Source: Strigamia acuminata
Taxonomy: Eukaryota; Arthropoda; Chilopoda; Geophilomorpha; Linotaeniidae
DNA: 64,000 nt
Direction of reading: 5' to 3'
NCBI GenBank assembly: GCA_949358305.1
Contig: OX442315.1
Coordinates: 2,294,001 to 2,358,000 of the forward strand
Both the position numbers and the translations under genes were made by a program. Below, piece after piece: positions 9,737 through 20,024 of the stretch (positions are counted from its first letter, which is position 1; each line of letters starts with the position of its first letter). A model generated the notes under the pieces. The model saw nothing but the letters and a program-made list of their open reading frames with translations. It ran no database searches and was not told the origin of the DNA.

Positions 9737-12633
9737 TTACAATCGGAAAATCCGAGAAATCAACGATTGTAAACGTTCCGATCCGAGCCACTTCGTGAAG
9801 ATGTCGGCGACGTTGAGATCGCCGGGCACTTTGCGGAGTTCGAAACGTCCCGCCGTATACCACTCCCTGAGCCAATGATAACGTACACGAATATGTCGAG
9901 TTTTCGAAGTTTCGACATCGTTGGAAGTAAACTGTATGGCCGAGAGAGCGTCGGAATAAATGACGGGTCGCGATAATCGATTGAGGATCGGAAATTGAAG
10001 ATAAACATGGTCCAACCAATAGAGTTCCTTGACACACTCAACAAGGGCGATGAACTCCGCTTCCATTGTTGAGCATGCCACGGTGGACTGTTTTCGGCAA
10101 GACCAGCCGATGGGAATGTTTCCGATGAAAGTAATATAACCGCCGAAACTTAATGATGTCTCCGGATCGCATGCCCACGAAGCGTCGGTGTAAGCCCACA
10201 ATTGCGAAGACGTACATCCCGATAGTTCGATACAAAAGTCTGCGGTGTTTGCCACGTACTGCAAGACTTGAAGTAATGCTCGAATGTGGGTCTTATTATA
10301 ACAGGTGTTATACTGCGATAAGTGGATAACGGAGTAAAGAATATCGGGGCGTGTCCTCGAAGCCAAGAATAACAGCGATCCGATCAGCGAGCGGTATGGA
10401 AAATCTTCCAAATTCTCGGTCGATCCTCTGACGAGTGTCGTCCCGGGTGTCACGGGAACTTTCACGAGCTTGTTGGTCGAGGTACCGAACTTTTTGATGA
10501 TCTTCGCGATATAAGCACGTTGGGAGATGAATGTGCGTCCCATATCACGAATGAACTCGACGCCTAACAATTTCGTAATCGGACCGAGGTTAACGATTTG
10601 GAATTTCGAACTGATAAGTTGGATCAATTGGTCGAAAACACTGTCGGACGCGTAGAATAAAATAGTATCGTCCACGTAGACTAACATGATAGCGGAGTTT
10701 CCAAAAACGTAAACACAGTTGCAAGCTGGCATTCTTCGGAATCCGAGGTCTCGAAGCGTCTCGTCTAACTTTTCGAACCATTGTCTTCCCGACTGGTGGA
10801 GGCCGTAAAGGGATTTAACGAGTAGCCACACATTGTTGGGGTTGGAACATGTGGCACCTGCAGGGATCCGCATGTAGACTTTGTGTTTAAGTTCGCCATA
10901 CAGGTACGCACATTTCACATCTAAGTGTGCATCCTTCCAACCACGCAACACTACGAGAAGACAGAAGAATAAACGGATTAAGACGAAATTCACCACCGGA
11001 CTAAAAACTTCATCGTAGTCGACTCCGAGAGTTTGACGAAAACCCTGGGCGACTAAACGAGCTCGATATCTGGTGATCGTCCCTGCTGCATCGGTCTTAA
11101 GCTTAAAAAGCCATTTGCAGCCAAGAATCGTAGTATCCGGTGGTCTTGGAACTTCGAGATAAACTTCTCTTTCGGTAAATGTGTCGAGCTCTTCCTTAAT
11201 GGCTTCCCGCCACTTCGGAGCATCGGAAAATTTCGGGATTTCAGCATAGGAAGCTGGTTCCGTTCTACAAAGATGAGCCGCATGGCGAGCACCCGGAATC
11301 GTAGGCAATGTGTACTCAATGTTGCTCCAAATAAACAGTTCTGGCTCATAATCGATATTGTTGAGCATACAATATTCCTCAACATCTCTCTGAGATCTAA
11401 GTCGAATGCCGGGCATCGGAAAGTAGTAAACGTCCGTTTTAATCGATCCCGGGACTTGATCCTTCCGGAGGTGTTCCTCGCGTCTCCAGTCACTGCACTC
11501 GGAATCTCCCCCAATGGGTCGCCAAATATATGCAGTATGGCGATCCGTAGCAGGCAAGACTTCTGTCCCGACTATGTGCTGAATTGGAGCAGGAGACATT
11601 GGAGTATCGTCAAATACCGACACTGTATGAGAAAGATCTGCTCCACGGGTTTTCCGGCGATATGTGATGTATCTAGCTGGAGAACCAGGCGGTGATTGGC
11701 GAGGAGACTGTTCTGCAGATGTCCCAGTGAAATCAGATGTTCTTGGAAGAATGGCTTGGTCATCAAAGTCAGCAATATCGTCATCTGTATCTCCTTCCTG
11801 ATAGAGGATGGGATATGACTGAGAATGACCCAAACTTGCCGAACTCGGTAATTGGAGTGCACACGCATCCAACAATAACTGCTCTGGCGTTGTCGGAGGC
11901 GGCAATTGGATGACCGGTGTATGAACAGAGTGAGATGTCGATACGCCGCTGACATGGCTAGCTCCACCATTATCGGAATCGTCGTCGGAATGATCAGAAT
12001 GCTCGGAATCGGATCCTCTTGGCCAGTCTTGGAACTGAACGTTGTCGTTAAACGATACCGATTGTTGTCCGCCACTAGAAAGGGTTTCTTCGGGCCGTTG
12101 AGATGCGCCACGAAGAGATTTCCGATATGATTGGCGTTCATCGATCTTGACGTGAACCGTTTCGTAAACTCGATCTTCTACCGGATTCCAAACTCTATAT
12201 CCGCGGGTACCAGTCGCGTAGCCAACGAGATATCCCTCCCATGCACGCGGATCTAGTTTCTTGCGGCCTGGCGCGGTGTAATGCACCCAGCATTTGGACC
12301 CCATTTTGCGTAGGTGTCGTAAAGACAATGCTCGTTGTCGCCATAGAATATAGGGAATTTGATTATTCAACCTCGAATGCGGACTTCGGTTCTTCACATA
12401 CGCGAAAGTGACTGCGAGTTCCGCCCAAAGGTCATCCGGGAGTTGAGTTTCGGAGATAAGAGATCGGACACTGTCGGCCATCGTTCGATTTATGCGTTCT
12501 GCAGTCCCGTTCATTTGAGGTGATGCGGGATTGGTCCTCTGCCCTTGGATGCCCTTTTCTTTGAGGTAGTTCAAGAATTCATTTGACATGAATTCGCCGC
12601 CACGGTCGGATCTAATCGCTTTCACACGCGTAT
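9737..12633 (-). pseudogene. copia pol, 3' portion: integrase catalytic end, reverse transcriptase, RNase H
   Basis: The frame opens with the second integrase aspartate in RSDRGGEF and the glutamate in NGTAERINRT. It runs through reverse transcriptase with Tyr-Val-Asp-Asp, then RNase H with TDASW and the typical KTRHIRVRYHWLRE end. No stop or frameshift interrupts this block. Bases 12634-12712 also keep the frame open but belong to the inserted gypsy LTR and are not copia sequence. The block is a pseudogene portion only because its N-terminal half is 7.4 kb away. Length and order are otherwise those of a standard copia polyprotein. Confidence 0.9.
12630..12633. repeat. Target-site duplication GTAT, left copy
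   Basis: GTAT directly before the TGTCATG start of the left gypsy LTR equals GTAT at 20025-20028 directly after the right LTR. Confidence 0.85.
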
Positions 12634-13112
12634 TGTCATGCGGTTGAGTCGCGTCGTCTGCCGACCGTCTCAAACCAGCACAAATGTTATTAGAGTTGTC
12701 AAAATCTATCACTAGACGGCGTACGTGATGGTGACATCACGGGCGAGTCAATTAGAACTAACTCAGGGGGGTGACTTGGGTATAAAAGAGCCACTTGGAC
12801 TCTTAGACCTCAGTCTTCCCAGGACTTCTAATGATTAATGTTTCAGCCAGTATATGGCATGATTAGTTTACAAATAAGAGAGAAGGTGTTATTCATGTCT
12901 TTAGTCTAATGTTTATTTTGCTTTTAGGTTTAGTCTTAAGTTTATTTGATTTATGTTTTAAGTTTATGATTTGTAGTTAAAGAATAAAAGAACATAGTTT
13001 ATATTTCAACCTAAACTCTGACTCCTGTTCATTTCACTCTTAGTTATTAAATGATGAGTAATAAACAAGTTATAAGTTACGTGGTCATTATTGGCCAGTT
13101 GGCCACGTAACA
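12634..13112 (+). repeat. 5' LTR of the gypsy element
   Basis: Starts TGTCATGCGG and ends CCACGTAACA. A TATA box (TATAAAAGAG) lies at 12781, and AATAAA-type signals occur near 12982, giving a U3-R-U5-like layout. Confidence 0.93.
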
Positions 13113-13115
13113 AAG

Positions 13116-13125
13116 TGGTGGAGAT
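13116..13125 (+). promoter_or_regulatory. Primer binding site, probably tRNA-Ala
   Basis: TGGTGGAGAT starts three bases after the LTR. It matches the complement of the 3' end of a common animal alanine tRNA (ending ATCTCCACCA). Identity is lost beyond ten bases, so the assignment is tentative. Confidence 0.5.
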
Positions 13126-13704
13126 TGCGGTTTTCTTTTGAGACCCACTAATTGGTTGATAAAAGTAGTGAATAAGTAAAAGTTTACAGTAAAATCAGCC
13201 AATTTTGTGCTAAAAATTGAGAAGTTAGAGCTAAAAAACCCCCGTAAAAACTCAGTGAAAATAGTAGAAATTCTTATAAAATTTAGAAAGAGTGCAGATT
13301 AATTTGCATATTAGAGAAAATAAGAGTGAATCATAGAGTGACTCAGAGTTTGGAAGCAGTTTCTTAGTGAATAATTAATGAGATTGCATGGAATTAGATA
13401 ATACTTTGGATTAAATTGTTAAAGTTGTTTAAAAGTGTTAAATATTAAATATTTAGAAGGAAATAATTTTGATAATAATATATTTAATAAAGTTGTAATA
13501 AAATAATTTTTTTTTTCTTCCAGTAAAGATTATATTGATTCTAGTGATGACTAATAGTAATATTTGTCTATTTTCAGGAAATTAGTGACATTGTTGTTAA
13601 TATTTCGAATTTAAGTTGGTGTTTATGGATAATAAATTAAATTTATTTCAGGACTGTGTGTTGGCGAATTGTGGTTATTAGTGAATGTGTGAAGTGCATT
13701 ATAG

Positions 13705-15129
13705 AGTAGTAAAAATAAAAATTATAGTGCAGTTCAAAGCTTAACAGTGGAGGAATTAGTAAAGCTTACACAAACACAAACGGATTGTCTGCTAGATTTA
13801 CAAAACCAAGAACTACAAAGGACAGTAGATAACCGTAATATCGCAACTAAAAGAGGGAGTGGAAAAATAAAACACACTAAACCTGAAGTTATAGAGGAAG
13901 AACAAGTTGTTGAAATAAAACAAGAGGAACCAGTTGTTGAGATAAGCCAAGAAGAGCATTTTCAAGACTCATTATCCCAACAGGAACTTGATTCTTCTTC
14001 ACCTTTGAGATTAATAAAGCCAAAATTGTTACAATCAGTTTTTGAATTATTAACACCAATAAAGATACAAACACCTTTAGTAAATACTAATACTCAGGGA
14101 TCCACATCAAAAGGAACGAAATCCAAGATGGCGGACCCAATAGCAGTTCTAACTGACCTTTTTAAGAGTGTAATGATACAAAAGCGGGATGTCATTTGTT
14201 ATGATACAACAAAAGGGAACATCGACCAATGGCTAGTAGCGTATGAAGCCACAATAGGCACTGATGATGAGAGAGTTAAACATTTACCATTAGCGTTAAA
14301 AACTGATGGACTGGCATGGTTTGTGGAGTTATTACAAAAGAATCCAACATGGACTTGGACCGAGTGGAAACCACAACTTGAAAAAAAGTTTCGTAGGGGC
14401 CAGGAAAATGTTTTAAATACTCTTCACTTCATGAGACACACAGAAGGAACAGCAGATGCCTATATGAAGAAAGTCTTGGCCGAATGTGCTTTTGTGTTGC
14501 CAGAACTCACAGAAAGTCAAAAAATTAATTATGTGTACCAAGGTTTGAAGCCGGCAATGCAGCAAATGATTGTAACTGTGTTTCCGACTAAACTGGCAGA
14601 GATGGAACAAAGACTTAAGTTGTATGAGACTATGAAAATCAAGGATCCAACGGATGTACTGCTCTCACTTTTCCAAAAGGTAGTGGACGAAAAGGTAACT
14701 CCAGTAACAGCAGGTAAACTGAGTGGAACTGTAGTAACCCCATTAACCCATGATGAGCTTTTAGCTGAGAATGCAAGGTTGAGGCAACAGTTATTAGTTT
14801 TTGAGACAGAGGATCCGGAGTCGGAAGTACCCATCTTAATAGGAAGCCAGTGGTATGCACCAATGAAGCAAAGGGGTCAGAATTTTCAATATAAGAATTT
14901 TCAAGGAAGTATTAATAGAGGTGGTAGTCAAAATTATAATACTAACAATAACAACAATAGTAATAACAATAATACTCGTTCGTGCGGATGTTATCATCAT
15001 TTTAGTTGCGAGTTCTATAATCCACCAAGATACCAACAGGATAGAGGTGGTAATGCAGGAAGACCAAGAAGACGTAGAAGAGAAGGTCCTAATCCTACAG
15101 TTAACACGCAACAACAGACGGAAAACTAG
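13705..15129 (+). CDS. gypsy Gag
   Basis: The frame is open from 13705 (after a TAG) to the stop at 15127-15129, but its first ATG is at 14128, in MADPIAVL. Either initiation is at 14128 or the 127-plus codons upstream are reached from a non-ATG start or splicing. The capsid-like retrotransposon Gag domain lies in codons from about 14140 to 14640 (WxWxEWKPQLEKKFR and KINYVYQGLKPAM segments). The upstream part is Glu/Gln-rich. The C-terminus is Asn/Gly-rich and Arg-rich with CGCYHHFSCEFYNP, which is not a canonical CCHC knuckle, so nucleic-acid binding probably uses the basic tail. The gag stop overlaps the open pol frame. Confidence 0.85.
   Translation, partial: SSKNKNYSAVQSLTVEELVKLTQTQTDCLLDLQNQELQRTVDNRNIATKRGSGKIKHTKPEVIEEEQVVEIKQEEPVVEISQEEHFQDSLSQQELDSSSPLRLIKPKLLQSVFELLTPIKIQTPLVNTNTQGSTSKGTKSKMADPIAVLTDLFKSVMIQKRDVICYDTTKGNIDQWLVAYEATIGTDDERVKHLPLALKTDGLAWFVELLQKNPTWTWTEWKPQLEKKFRRGQENVLNTLHFMRHTEGTADAYMKKVLAECAFVLPELTESQKINYVYQGLKPAMQQMIVTVFPTKLAEMEQRLKLYETMKIKDPTDVLLSLFQKVVDEKVTPVTAGKLSGTVVTPLTHDELLAENARLRQQLLVFETEDPESEVPILIGSQWYAPMKQRGQNFQYKNFQGSINRGGSQNYNTNNNNNSNNNNTRSCGCYHHFSCEFYNPPRYQQDRGGNAGRPRRRRREGPNPTVNTQQQTEN
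15120..15128 (+). promoter_or_regulatory. Candidate -1 frameshift site between gag and pol
   Basis: GGAAAACTAG ends at the gag stop. The pol frame is -1 relative to gag and stays open through and upstream of this stop into the protease, and pol has no ATG of its own near its start. The heptamer GGAAAAC is not a perfect XXXYYYZ slip site, so this is inference from frame geometry. Confidence 0.4.
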
Positions 15130-18100
15130 CTGAACGGCCACAGAGAAATTGTTACCATCCAAATAGAAGTAAGAAGAAGAAGAGAAGATGGAAGAAGGAT
15201 AACATCATAATAATTGACGTAAAAATTTCGGAGTCATTGTTGGAAATCCCAGTAATTGTAAAAAATTTGGAAATAAAGGCAGTCATGAACACTGGAGCAA
15301 AAAGTAACCTTTTGAGTGAAGAAATAGCAGAAGCTTTGCAGTTGAATTACACGCCTACGCCAAACATTAGATTGCGAGGAATAGGTAATGACTTAATAAC
15401 TCCAGTGGGCAAGATAAATTTGAACATTCACATAGGACAATTGCAGTATGCAGTTGAAGTTTTAATAGTTAAGGATTTCAATTACCAGCTTTTATTGGGT
15501 GACCCATTTATGACATTTGCGAGGTGTGTTGTCGATTATGACTTACAAAAAATCTTTGTGGGCCGAAATAGTGGAGTAGAAGCAGTTTTCCCGATGAATA
15601 AGACATATGTGGATCAGAATTATGTAGCAAGAGTGACAAAAAATATAGCAATTCCACCAATGCACGAATGCGTAGTTCCAGTTAATTTAAGTAAAGCTTT
15701 AACAACAGAAATGTTTTTGGAACCTTTAGGTAATGTAATCGATAGGTTTGGAATTCTCTGTTGCAAGACATTGACGAGATTTGAGAACGGCAAAGGCGTA
15801 ATTCGAGTGGCAAATCCAACATCAAAGTCCATATTTCTACAGGAGAAGTCTGCGATTGGTAAGGCACATTATATTATTGAAATTGGGTTGTTTGATGAAA
15901 AACAAGTAAATTGCTTTGACTCTAACTCCCCAACTGCCAAAGGCGTTGGATTGTTGGATGAAAAGCAAGCACATTGCTTTGACTTTGACTCTTCAATAGC
16001 CAAAGATAAGATGAATAAAAATCAACAACAGCAGATGAAGCAGTTACTCCAGAAGAATGAGGACAGGTTTGCCATGTCAGATAAAGATTTAGGAAGAGTG
16101 ACCAACTTTAGCCACAAGATAGATACAGGTGACCATGATCCTATTCACTTGCAGCCGTATAGACGATCAATCGCAGAAAAAGAAGTAGAAGCTGAGGAAA
16201 CAAGGAAATTGTTAGAACAAGGAGTCATTAGGGAATCGGAAAGTCCTTGGAGCGCGCCAGTATTGCTTATCAAGAAAAGAGACGGCAAATGGAGGTTTTG
16301 TGTTGATTGGAGGAGGTTGAACGCGATTACAAAGAAAATGGTGTACCCACTGCCAAGGATAGATGACACCTTAGATCAATTGGCAGGGGCCCAGTTTTTC
16401 TCGATGATGGATTTGATCCAAGGATACCATCAAGTTGAAATAAATGAACAAGACCGTGAAAAGACAGCGTTCACCACTTCAACCGGACACTATGAATTTA
16501 ATGTCCTCGGAATGGGGTTATGTAATAGCCCGGCCGCGTTTCAAAAATTGATGAATAAAGTATTGGGCAACCTCCTTGGAAAGGTCTGTATAGCCTATCT
16601 TGACGACCTTATAATTTTTTCTAAAACATTTGAGCAACATTTACAAGACTTGGACTCAGTTTTCGAAAAACTGCGAATTGCGAACTTGAAGGTGAAGCTA
16701 AGTAAATGTACTTTCGGGACCAATACCATCCGGTATCTCGGACATGTGATTGATTCAGGAGGCATTTCACCAGATCCACGAAATCTCGAGTCAGTGGCAA
16801 AGTTTCCGGTGCCACGAAATGTCAAGCAATTAAGGGGATTTTTGGGTTTGTGTTCATATTATAGAAAATTCATTTTAGGATTTGCTGATATTTCCAAACC
16901 CTTGGTCAACCTTACGAAGAAAGACGAGAAATTCGACTGGGGACCGCCTCATGAAGAAGCATTTAAGCGACTAAGAACAGCTTTGGTAACGGTGCCTGTG
17001 CTGGCTCACCCCAATTTCGCACAGCCATTTATAATATCGACGGACGCTAGTGCTTACGGTCTGGGAGCTATCCTGAAGCAGAAGATCAACAATCAGGAGC
17101 ACGTTATATGTTATGCAAGTAGGTTGCTGAGCCAAGCCGAACAAAACTATACCGCGACGGAAAGAGAATGTCTCGCCATATTGTTTGGCATAGAGAAGTA
17201 TCGACCTTACTTGTACGGAAAGAAGTTTACCATCATCACGGACCATTCAGCCCTGCAATGGCTGAAAAGCGTCAAGAATCCAAATGGTAGGTTAGCACGA
17301 TGGAGTCTGCAATTGGTTGATTACGATTATGATGTACTGCATAAGTCGGGCAAGAAACACACAGATGCCGATGCATTAAGTAGAATTCCAGAAGAGGTTG
17401 GTGGAGAAGAAATCATAGAAATTCCTTCATTAGCTCTCGAGAATCTCAATTTGCCTGCTGAGCAGCGCAAAGATCAGAAGATTTTGGAAATCATCACAAC
17501 CTTGCAGAAAAATGAGCAACTTCCGCGCAACAGAAGACGAACGCTAAAGCAATTCGTACTTCAAGGCGACACATTGTTTAAGAAGAAGAAATTTGATTCC
17601 TTAAACACGGAAGAATTGTTGTATGTTCCGCAGCATTTACGCAGGTGCGTATTAGTTGAAATGCATGACGGTCTTACAGGAGCTCATTTAGGCCTTAACA
17701 AAACGTGGAAGAGAATAAGGACAAGATTCTTCTGGCCTAAGATCTATAGGGACGTGAGGAATCACGTACTCTCATGTTCATCGTGTGCAAGTGCAAAAAC
17801 TATGACAACGCCACCAAAAGGATTGATGCAACCGTGGTCGACGGTGTCGAGACCGTTTGAAAGAGTCGCCATAGATACTTTAGGAAGTTTTCCAACATCT
17901 GATACAGGAAACAAGTATGTTTTCATTATTACGGATTATTTGTCACGCACTGCAATAGCTAGAGCAGCACCAGCTTGCACAGCTCTTGAAGCGGCGAAAG
18001 CACTTGTTTATGAAGTCATGGTGAAAGAAGGAAGCCCACGAGAGATTTTGAGTGATAAGGGAACAGAATACAGAAATGAGATGATTAAGGAGATATCTGC

Positions 18101-19037
18101 ATTATTCAAATCCGTCCACAAGAGCACTTCCGGATACCATCCAAGAACAAATGGGCTCACGGAAAGATTTAATGCAACATTAGCAAAAATGTTGCAGAAT
18201 TATGTAAATAAAGATCACACGGATTGGGATGAATTTTTGCCATTTCTTCTTTTCTCTTATAATACTGGAGTACATGAAACAACAGGTTATACCCCTTATT
18301 ATTTAATGCGAGGCTATGAAGCTGATCTCAACGTGGATGTCAACTTAAACCTTCCTCGAAAAGAATTCACTTTGCGTACTTCCAGATTTATCAGGGAGGC
18401 AAGGAGAATTTCTAATGAACGGATACAAGAACAAGGTGAAAAAAGCAAGAAACGCTTTGATTTGGACAGAGTACATGTGGAGTTTGATCCAGGAGAGCTA
18501 GTATATTTGAAAACACCAAATAGAAAGGTTGGTTTGAGCGAGAAACTCCTGCCCCAATTCTCTGGTCCATTTGAGATAGTGCGAAGAACAGCGCCAAATG
18601 ATTACGAAATTCGAAGTTCGTCAGGTAAGAAAATGGATATTGTAAACATAGAGCGATTAAAACCATACAAGGCAAGAGAAGAAATCTCAGATGACATCAT
18701 GAAACCTTTAACATCTAAAAAGGTTACATTTGCCGAAGATTTGACAGAAACAGACAAACAGAATGAAATAGTCACGAAAAATAACGAAAATTCGTCAAAC
18801 AGACCTGTTTCCGCAGCAACGGAACGTTTCATTGACGATGATGACCAAATATCGTTACGAGGGCTATTCGAAAACGAACTTGTGACGAAAACTGAGAAAA
18901 ATCAACTACCGAAACCGTCACCAGGTGTCGCAAGTGCGGTTGACAACGACGCGCACGCGCGGCCGCCTGAAATTAGCAGTTTCCGGTCACGCCGCCTACG
19001 AAAGCAGGATCGACGTGATTACACCACATTCTATTAG
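15123..19037 (+). CDS. gypsy Pol: protease-reverse transcriptase-RNase H-integrase
   Basis: The order protease, reverse transcriptase, RNase H, integrase is that of Ty3/gypsy. The protease core reads VMNTGAKSN: the catalytic Asp of the family Asp-Thr/Ser-Gly motif is Asn (AAC at 15288), so the protease is predicted inactive. Reverse transcriptase has Tyr-Leu-Asp-Asp (TAT at 16596). RNase H has DASAYGLGAIL. The integrase HHCC zinc module lies at about 17660-17790. The catalytic residues are at codons 17874 (D), 18054 (D) and 18162 (E), with D-35-E spacing. The C-terminal part resembles the GPY/F module (PQFSGPFEI). There is no envelope gene. Expression is probably by -1 frameshift from gag. 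Confidence 0.93.
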   Translation, partial: KLAERPQRNCYHPNRSKKKKRRWKKDNIIIIDVKISESLLEIPVIVKNLEIKAVMNTGAKSNLLSEEIAEALQLNYTPTPNIRLRGIGNDLITPVGKINLNIHIGQLQYAVEVLIVKDFNYQLLLGDPFMTFARCVVDYDLQKIFVGRNSGVEAVFPMNKTYVDQNYVARVTKNIAIPPMHECVVPVNLSKALTTEMFLEPLGNVIDRFGILCCKTLTRFENGKGVIRVANPTSKSIFLQEKSAIGKAHYIIEIGLFDEKQVNCFDSNSPTAKGVGLLDEKQAHCFDFDSSIAKDKMNKNQQQQMKQLLQKNEDRFAMSDKDLGRVTNFSHKIDTGDHDPIHLQPYRRSIAEKEVEAEETRKLLEQGVIRESESPWSAPVLLIKKRDGKWRFCVDWRRLNAITKKMVYPLPRIDDTLDQLAGAQFFSMMDLIQGYHQVEINEQDREKTAFTTSTGHYEFNVLGMGLCNSPAAFQKLMNKVLGNLLGKVCIAYLDDLIIFSKTFEQHLQDLDSVFEKLRIANLKVKLSKCTFGTNTIRYLGHVIDSGGISPDPRNLESVAKFPVPRNVKQLRGFLGLCSYYRKFILGFADISKPLVNLTKKDEKFDWGPPHEEAFKRLRTALVTVPVLAHPNFAQPFIISTDASAYGLGAILKQKINNQEHVICYASRLLSQAEQNYTATERECLAILFGIEKYRPYLYGKKFTIITDHSALQWLKSVKNPNGRLARWSLQLVDYDYDVLHKSGKKHTDADALSRIPEEVGGEEIIEIPSLALENLNLPAEQRKDQKILEIITTLQKNEQLPRNRRRTLKQFVLQGDTLFKKKKFDSLNTEELLYVPQHLRRCVLVEMHDGLTGAHLGLNKTWKRIRTRFFWPKIYRDVRNHVLSCSSCASAKTMTTPPKGLMQPWSTVSRPFERVAIDTLGSFPTSDTGNKYVFIITDYLSRTAIARAAPACTALEAAKALVYEVMVKEGSPREILSDKGTEYRNEMIKEISALFKSVHKSTSGYHPRTNGLTERFNATLAKMLQNYVNKDHTDWDEFLPFLLFSYNTGVHETTGYTPYYLMRGYEADLNVDVNLNLPRKEFTLRTSRFIREARRISNERIQEQGEKSKKRFDLDRVHVEFDPGELVYLKTPNRKVGLSEKLLPQFSGPFEIVRRTAPNDYEIRSSSGKKMDIVNIERLKPYKAREEISDDIMKPLTSKKVTFAEDLTETDKQNEIVTKNNENSSNRPVSAATERFIDDDDQISLRGLFENELVTKTEKNQLPKPSPGVASAVDNDAHARPPEISSFRSRRLRKQDRRDYTTFY

Positions 19038-19527
19038 GTTTTGTCAAAGAAAGCACAAGTAAATTGTAGCGACCTGAGACAAAGCCTGATTTGAACGTAA
19101 CAAAGTGTTATTTTTCAACGAGTCTTCGTGTGAAAGTAGGTATTGTTGTGGAACAATTGAATTAAAAGTTTAGGAATGCGGAAATTTGAGACGTGTAAAT
19201 TTTAATTTGTAATTTGATTTTTTTTTTTGTGTGTGTGTATTTTACTTAAAAATGTGTTTTTATATAGAAAATAGCGGAAAAAATGAAAAAAAGTAATATA
19301 AATGTTGAAAAAATCCAAAAAGTGTTATTATGAATAATTAGTGTGGCATTGAAATATATTGATTGACATTGAAATTTTCTTTTGTAAATTTTATTTATGA
19401 CTAAATGACATGAAGATATGAATAACACATGGGAATGACTCGTAATTTAATGTTAAAATAGAGATTATTAGAATGAATAACACGTGGGATAGTTTAAATT
19501 TTGATTGGTTTGGTTTTTAGAGACCAA

Positions 19528-19545
19528 AAAATTAAAAGAGGGAGT
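19528..19545 (+). promoter_or_regulatory. Polypurine tract of the gypsy element
   Basis: The purine-rich run AAAATTAAAAGAGGGAGT abuts the TGTCATG start of the 3' LTR. Confidence 0.75.
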
Positions 19546-20024
19546 TGTCATGCGGTTGAGTCGCGTCGTCTGCCGACCGTCTCAAACCAGCACAAATGTT
19601 ATTAGAGTTGTCAAAATCTATCACTAGACGGCGTACGTGATGGTGACATCACGGGCGAGTCAATTAGAACTAACTCAGGGGGGTGACTTGGGTATAAAAG
19701 AACCACTTGGACTCTTAGACCTCAGTCTTCCCAGGACTTCTAATGATTAATGTTTCAGCCAGTATATGGCATGATTAGTTTACAAATAAGAGAGAAGGTG
19801 TTATTCATGTCTTTAGTCTAATGTTTATTTTGCTTTTAGGTTTAGTCTTAAGTTTATTTGATTTATGTTTTAAGTTTATGATTTGTAGTTAAAGAATAAA
19901 AGAACATAGTTTATATTTCAACCTAAACTCTGACTCCTGTTCATTTCACTCTTAGTTATTAAATGATGAGTAATAAACAAGTTATAAGTTACGTGGTCAT
20001 TATTGGCCAGTTGGCCACGTAACA
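19546..20024 (+). repeat. 3' LTR of the gypsy element
   Basis: Same 479-bp sequence as 12634-13112 except for one substitution near the TATA box as read by eye. Followed by GTAT (20025-20028), the right target duplication. Confidence 0.93.

Larger units (their letters stand above)
12634..20024 (+). mobile_element. Ty3/gypsy LTR retrotransposon (7,391 bp), nested in copia
   Basis: Two 479-bp LTRs (12634-13112, 19546-20024) flank a primer site, gag, an overlapping pol in the -1 frame and a purine tract. Reading both LTRs side by side I find one difference (G/A in the TATA region: AAAAGAG against AAAAGAA), so insertion was recent. The element lacks an envelope frame. It interrupts the integrase of the minus-strand copia element. 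Confidence 0.95.

Noticed and set aside
12634-12712. N-terminal residues of the copia pol block ahead of the integrase motif
   Set aside because: These bases belong to the gypsy LTR; the frame is open by chance.
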